The translations under genes were made by a program, and so were the position numbers. DNA of 9,577 bases from Candidatus Parcubacteria bacterium (GTDB taxonomy: Bacteria; Patescibacteriota; Minisyncoccia; Phycocordibacterales; Phycocordibacteraceae): the NCBI GenBank assembly GCA_027310925.1, contig DAICZX010000005.1, positions 1-9,577 on the forward strand, written 5' to 3'. Below, in pieces: positions 7,280 to 9,577 of this stretch. The number at the start of each line of letters is the position of its first letter. Position 1 is the first letter of the stretch. The notes under the pieces were generated by a model. It searched no databases. It was not told the DNA's origin and saw only the letters and a list, made by a program, of their open reading frames with translations.

Positions 7280-7726
7280 ATGAAAATAGTTTTAACTAAG
7301 GACGTGAAAGGGATTGGAAGCGAGCATGACACGGTCGACGTTGCCGATGGCCATGCCCTTAACTATCTGATTCCCAGAGGGTTTGCCAAAGCCGCGACAC
7401 CTCAGGCGAGGAAAGAAGCCGAATTGCGCCTTAAGCAGAGAGCAGATCGTGTTGCGCTCGACGCATCTCTTCTCGCACAAAACATAGCGTCTCTTGCCGA
7501 GTCACGTATCGTGATTCGGGCAAAGGCGAACGAAAAAGGTCATCTGTATGACGCGATAGAGGAGGGGGAAATCGTGCAGGCGGCAAAGGAACAGGCGCAT
7601 ATCGATATTTCCGAGAATTCTATCAAGCTCGAGAAGCCGATTAAAGCACTTGGCACGTTCGATATTCCGATCGCCACCGCCGACACCTTTGGTAAGTTCT
7701 CCATCACTATAGAAGCCGAAGCATAA
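7280..7726 (+). CDS. rplI: 50S ribosomal protein L9
   Basis: The 148 residues match bL9 in length and layout: an N-terminal rRNA-binding domain beginning MKIVLTKDVKGIGSEHDTVDVADGHALNYLIPRGFA (the family's signature region), a long charged connecting helix (about 45-75), and a C-terminal domain with KGHLYDAI. L9 bridges toward a neighbouring ribosome and helps keep the reading frame. The start is fixed by homology. No Shine-Dalgarno precedes it; instead TGG-TATTAT (7271-7279) directly touches the ATG. It is not in the usual rpsF-ssb-rpsR-rplI cluster but between two peptidase genes. L9 is missing from some CPR lineages, so its presence helps placement. The stop shares a base with the next start (TAATG). 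Confidence 0.96.
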   Translation: MKIVLTKDVKGIGSEHDTVDVADGHALNYLIPRGFAKAATPQARKEAELRLKQRADRVALDASLLAQNIASLAESRIVIRAKANEKGHLYDAIEEGEIVQAAKEQAHIDISENSIKLEKPIKALGTFDIPIATADTFGKFSITIEAEA

Positions 7727-8238
7727 TGACGCTCGATGAGACACTCGCGGGGAAAGAAATTCCGGAAGACATTAAGAAAGATTTATTGCTTGTTACTATC
7801 CCATATCTCTCCTTCGATAATGCTGTCCAGCAAGGACATCTCGTTGTGCATGCGAATGTCGCTGAAGAAGTGCAAAATATTTTTAAAAAACTATCAGAGA
7901 TACGGTTCCCAATCGCGCGCATAATTCCCACTCATGTCTATGAGTGGGACGATAATGCCTCTATGGCAGCGAATAACACTTCGGCATTTAATTATCGCGT
8001 CATTTTCGGCACCAATCGACTATCCAACCATTCTTACGGGCGCGCGATTGATATTAATCCGATGCAAAACCCATATACTCAACACAACGGCGTCATTGTG
8101 CCGTCGGGCGCTCGCCATGACCCAACACAGCAGGGAACAATAACGGTCGAAATTGCCTCACTTTTTAAATCGTTTGGCTGGCAGTGGGGAGGGGACTGGC
8201 AGGAACGGAAAGACTGGCAGCACTTCGAAAAGCCTTAA
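7726..8238 (+). CDS. M15-family peptidase (VanY/D,D-carboxypeptidase-like), no signal peptide
   Basis: A 170-residue single-domain zinc peptidase of the M15 clan that cuts peptidoglycan stem peptides, either as D-Ala-D-Ala carboxypeptidase or as L-Ala-D-Glu endopeptidase. The zinc and catalytic pattern is intact: SNHSYGRAIDINP (100-112, ligands H102 and D109), GGDW (155-158, likely catalytic acid D157) and DWQHFE (163-168, ligand H166). The NNTSAFNYR stretch (83-91) and NPY turn are typical of this branch. The N-terminus (MTLDETLAGKEIPEDIKKD) has no hydrophobic segment, so it lacks an obvious export route; a role in the cytoplasm or release on lysis is possible. It is translationally coupled to rplI and its stop overlaps the rpmA stop on the other strand. 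Confidence 0.9.
   Translation: MTLDETLAGKEIPEDIKKDLLLVTIPYLSFDNAVQQGHLVVHANVAEEVQNIFKKLSEIRFPIARIIPTHVYEWDDNASMAANNTSAFNYRVIFGTNRLSNHSYGRAIDINPMQNPYTQHNGVIVPSGARHDPTQQGTITVEIASLFKSFGWQWGGDWQERKDWQHFEKP
8235..8238. other. second tail-to-tail stop overlap (TTAA)
   Basis: The M15 stop (TAA 8236-8238, + strand) and the rpmA stop (TAA read from 8237-8235, - strand) share one TTAA, exactly as at 1548-1551. No hairpin was seen here. Confidence 0.9.
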
Positions 8239-8507
8239 ATAACGTCTGCGACTTTCTTGGTGATGATGCGGCCCGTGAAGTTCGTCTTGCGGCGAGTGCG
8301 GAAAGCGACAGTGCCATTGGCTATCGCAAAAAGCGTATGGTCGCGGCCGACACGCACGTTCTTCCCAGCCTCGATTTTCGTGCCGCGTTGACGAACAATG
8401 ACCATGCCTGGACGTGCGGAAGCGCCGTCAGCAAGCTTCACGCCGAGATACTTCGGATTTGAGTCATTGAGATTTTTAGCTGATCCGCCCGCTTTGGTTG
8501 ACGCCAT
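8235..8507 (-). CDS. rpmA: 50S ribosomal protein L27
   Basis: A 90-residue bL27 beginning MASTKAGGSAKN and containing GVKLADG, IVRQRGTKIEAG and GRDHTLFAIANG, all family hallmarks. L27 lies at the peptidyl-transferase centre, where its flexible N-terminus reaches toward the P-site tRNA; the AGGS start is conserved and there is no cleavable N-terminal extension of the kind removed by Prp in Firmicutes. It is single here, convergent with the M15 gene and 8 kb from rplU, its normal partner. It has its own promoter region upstream and no Shine-Dalgarno at the standard distance. Confidence 0.97.
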   Translation of the reverse strand: MASTKAGGSAKNLNDSNPKYLGVKLADGASARPGMVIVRQRGTKIEAGKNVRVGRDHTLFAIANGTVAFRTRRKTNFTGRIITKKVADVI

Positions 8508-8524
8508 ATTGGTATGAGTTTTAC

Positions 8525-8559
8525 CTGCTAATCATAGCAGAAACATATAAAGAACGCAA
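8525..8559 (-). promoter_or_regulatory. rpmA promoter with a dyad over the -10
   Basis: On the minus strand TTGCGT (8559-8554), a 17-base spacer and TG-C-TATGAT (8539-8531) form an extended -10 promoter with a 3/6 -35. The transcript would start near 8524 and carry a leader of about 17 bases. A perfect 6-bp inverted repeat, CTGCTA (8525-8530) and TAGCAG (8535-8540), is centred on the -10. Most of it lies upstream of the start of transcription, so it could be an operator rather than an RNA hairpin. Confidence 0.5.
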
Positions 8560-8601
8560 AGTTCCAACCTATGCGGGTGTAAGTTATACATGGGCTATGA
8601 A

Positions 8602-8628
8602 TTGCGGATGAATTTGATCTGATACACT
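8602..8628 (+). promoter_or_regulatory. promoter of the LOG-family gene
   Basis: The extended -10 TG-A-TACACT is at 8620-8628. A weak -35-like TTGCGG is at 8602-8607 with a 15-base spacer. The -10 hexamer TACACT is identical to that of the S41 gene. It ends 2 bases before the ATG at 8631 and 8 bases before the in-frame ATG at 8637, which favours a leaderless start at the second ATG. Confidence 0.5.
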
Positions 8629-8630
8629 GG

Positions 8631-9365
8631 ATGATAATGAACGAGGATTTAGTACCTATCGCGTCGCCCACATACACACAATCAGACCGACCTTTGATTC
8701 ATGAGGTGACTGAACGTCTTGCGCAGACAGTTCAGGAAGGGGGACGCACAATGCCCGACAATCGTCCATTGCTAGTTTGCAAACCGAAGAAGATAGAGTC
8801 TTGGCGTGTTTTCAAGATCATGTCGGAGTTAGTCGAAGGGTTCGATATTATTCGTCGCTACGGTCTTTCCGTTTCTTTTTTTGGGAGTGCGCGAGCGTCA
8901 TTTGATGATGCTGTTTACAAACACGCCACTGAGCTCGCAGGTCGTCTCGCCAAGAAGGGTTTTGCCGTAATCACGGGCGGTAGTGCCGGTGTCATGCAGG
9001 CCGCAAATAAGGGTGCGTTTGACGCCGGCGGGTCTTCCGTTGGACTCAACATCAATTTACCGGATGCGCAAAAGTACAACCCATACTTGACCGAAAAATT
9101 CGGCTTCGATCACTTTTTTGTACGAAAAGTAATGCTTACCTATGCCTCCGAAGTTTATGTATATTTTCCAGGTGGCTTCGGAACATTGGATGAGTTTTTT
9201 GAGATTGTAACGCTCGTGCAAACGAAGAAGATCCGTACAGTCCCAATCATTCTTTTCGGAAAGAATTATTGGGAACCATTGCTAGCTTTTATCGAAAAGA
9301 CACTTTATCAGGAACATAAAGCAATCAATGAGGAGGACATGAAGCTCTACACGCTCGTTGATTAG
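8631..9365 (+). CDS. TIGR00730/LOG-family Rossmann-fold protein (possibly truncated at an amber codon)
   Basis: A 244-residue protein of the lysine decarboxylase-like/LOG family. Characterised members are phosphoribohydrolases that release free bases from nucleoside monophosphates (cytokinin-type riboside monophosphates). Signatures: VSFFGSARAS (81-90), ITGGSAGVMQAANKGA (114-129), SVGLNINLP (136-144), HFFVRKVMLTYAS (161-173), and PGGFGTLDEFFE (180-191), the family's PGGxGTxxE motif. About 75 residues precede the Rossmann core, as in other members with a helical lead. Two ATGs are possible, 8631 and 8637; the second fits the promoter better. The frame ends at TAG (9363-9365), but the next 14 codons still read like the family's C-terminal helix, so the gene may have been shortened or may be read through. 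Biological substrate unknown. Confidence 0.9.
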   Translation: MIMNEDLVPIASPTYTQSDRPLIHEVTERLAQTVQEGGRTMPDNRPLLVCKPKKIESWRVFKIMSELVEGFDIIRRYGLSVSFFGSARASFDDAVYKHATELAGRLAKKGFAVITGGSAGVMQAANKGAFDAGGSSVGLNINLPDAQKYNPYLTEKFGFDHFFVRKVMLTYASEVYVYFPGGFGTLDEFFEIVTLVQTKKIRTVPIILFGKNYWEPLLAFIEKTLYQEHKAINEEDMKLYTLVD

Positions 9366-9410
9366 GTCGATGAAGCATACGATTACATTGTCGCGAATGT
9401 TTCTTGTTAG
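9366..9410 (+). other. in-frame continuation of the LOG gene beyond TAG
   Basis: After the TAG at 9363-9365 the same frame reads VDEAYDYIVANVSC and then TAG at 9408-9410. With the preceding LYTLVD this resembles the usual end of the family (a T/V-D-D-P-E-E-A... helix). The frame, codon style and helix-like pattern suggest former or still-used coding sequence; whether it is translated cannot be told here. Confidence 0.45.
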
Positions 9411-9440
9411 GAAGGGGGGGAATTCGTTATCCCCACCTCC
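9410..9440 (+). other. imperfect G/C-rich hairpin after the LOG gene
   Basis: A left arm containing seven consecutive G (9414-9420) can pair with the C-rich right arm (9430-9440): 10 base pairs with one bulged A (9413), one G-A mismatch and an 8-base loop (9422-9429). It begins at the second TAG. No T-run follows, so it is not a standard intrinsic terminator, though it could slow polymerase or protect the mRNA end. The strand opposite 9430-9465 is rich in short G runs. Confidence 0.4.
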
Positions 9441-9465
9441 GCTAACCTCACCACCCAGTCCCCGC

Positions 9466-9487
9466 TATACTGAATGCATTAATTCAG
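9466..9487 (+). promoter_or_regulatory. -10 element and small dyad before the right-edge gene
   Basis: TATACT (9466-9471) matches the sigma-70 -10 at 5 of 6 positions; no good -35 was seen. It is overlapped by a 6-bp inverted repeat, CTGAAT (9470-9475) and ATTCAG (9482-9487), with a 6-base centre. The transcript would start near 9478, giving a leader of about 27 bases to the ATG at 9505, unlike the leaderless genes in the window. Confidence 0.4.
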
Positions 9488-9504
9488 ATAACGCAATTCG
9501 CCCC

Positions 9505-9577
9505 ATGAATCTCCGCCGCATCCTCTCGCAAACCGCTCTCATCATAGGCGCCCTTATATTCTCCATCGGCCTTCAGG
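9505..9577 (+). CDS. N-terminus of a probable secreted or membrane-anchored protein (cut by right edge)
   Basis: The ATG at 9505 opens a frame with no stop to the end of the window (24 codons plus one base). The residues, MNLRRILSQTALIIGALIF followed by SIGLQ, are a basic start and a hydrophobic segment of about 14 residues, as in a Sec signal peptide or an N-terminal anchor. Similar short starts are common in secreted CPR proteins, but too little is present to name a family. The nearby TATACT promoter supports it being a real gene. Confidence 0.55.
   Translation, partial: MNLRRILSQTALIIGALIFSIGLQ

Noticed and set aside
8552..8564. Short inverted repeat GAAC-GCAAA-GTTC upstream of rpmA
   Set aside because: Only four base pairs; expected by chance in this length of sequence.
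9474..9482. ATG CAT TAA mini-frame just after the TATACT -10
   Set aside because: Two codons, starting before the predicted transcript start, so it is not likely to be translated as a leader peptide.
1..9577. Alternative genetic code (UGA as glycine)
   Set aside because: cysS ends in TGA at the expected length and no coding frame contains an internal TGA.
1..9577. tRNA genes, CRISPR repeats, insertion sequences, phage or defence genes
   Set aside because: The gaps are all under about 140 bases and were read on both strands: no cloverleaf, no spaced direct repeats, no transposase or terminal inverted repeats were found.

Overview
The window reads as chromosomal core sequence from a small-genome bacterium, most likely Candidate Phyla Radiation (Patescibacteria), perhaps a Parcubacteria-like lineage. 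The reasons are very tight gene packing with overlapping starts and stops, almost no Shine-Dalgarno sites, and housekeeping proteins whose wording resembles that group (the LOG-family protein, the signal-less M15 peptidase, the short secreted N-terminus at the right edge). The lineage is inference from protein appearance, not from a marker tree. The genetic code looks standard: TGA ends cysS and no coding frame holds an in-frame TGA, so the UGA-to-glycine code of Gracilibacteria/Absconditabacteria does not apply.

Layout, left to right: the 3' end of rplU (L21) on +; a DEAD-box RNA helicase with an N-terminal Arg/Gly/Ser-rich tail on +; a four-gene minus-strand block transcribed corA - cysS - dnaB - recR (5918 to 1548); a divergent plus-strand block of an S41 carboxyl-terminal processing peptidase, rplI (L9) and an M15 peptidase; rpmA (L27) on -; a LOG/TIGR00730 Rossmann protein on +; and the first 24 codons of a probable secreted protein cut by the right edge. 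No gap exceeds about 140 bases. No tRNA, rRNA, CRISPR array, insertion sequence or phage gene was seen.

The genes are translation (L21, L9, L27, CysRS), RNA remodelling (helicase), replication and repair (DnaB, RecR), ion transport (CorA-like) and envelope proteolysis or wall processing (S41, M15). No new multi-gene system is evident. The second-look items are how genes are started and ended: extended -10 motifs (TG-n-TAnnnT) sit 6-8 bases before several start codons, implying leaderless mRNAs; both tail-to-tail gene pairs share one TTAA holding both stop codons; both 1-base tandem overlaps are TAATG. Other points are a GMH in place of the CorA GMN signature, an amber codon that seems to cut off the end of the LOG protein, the separation of rplU from rpmA, and wall-peptidase genes around rplI.
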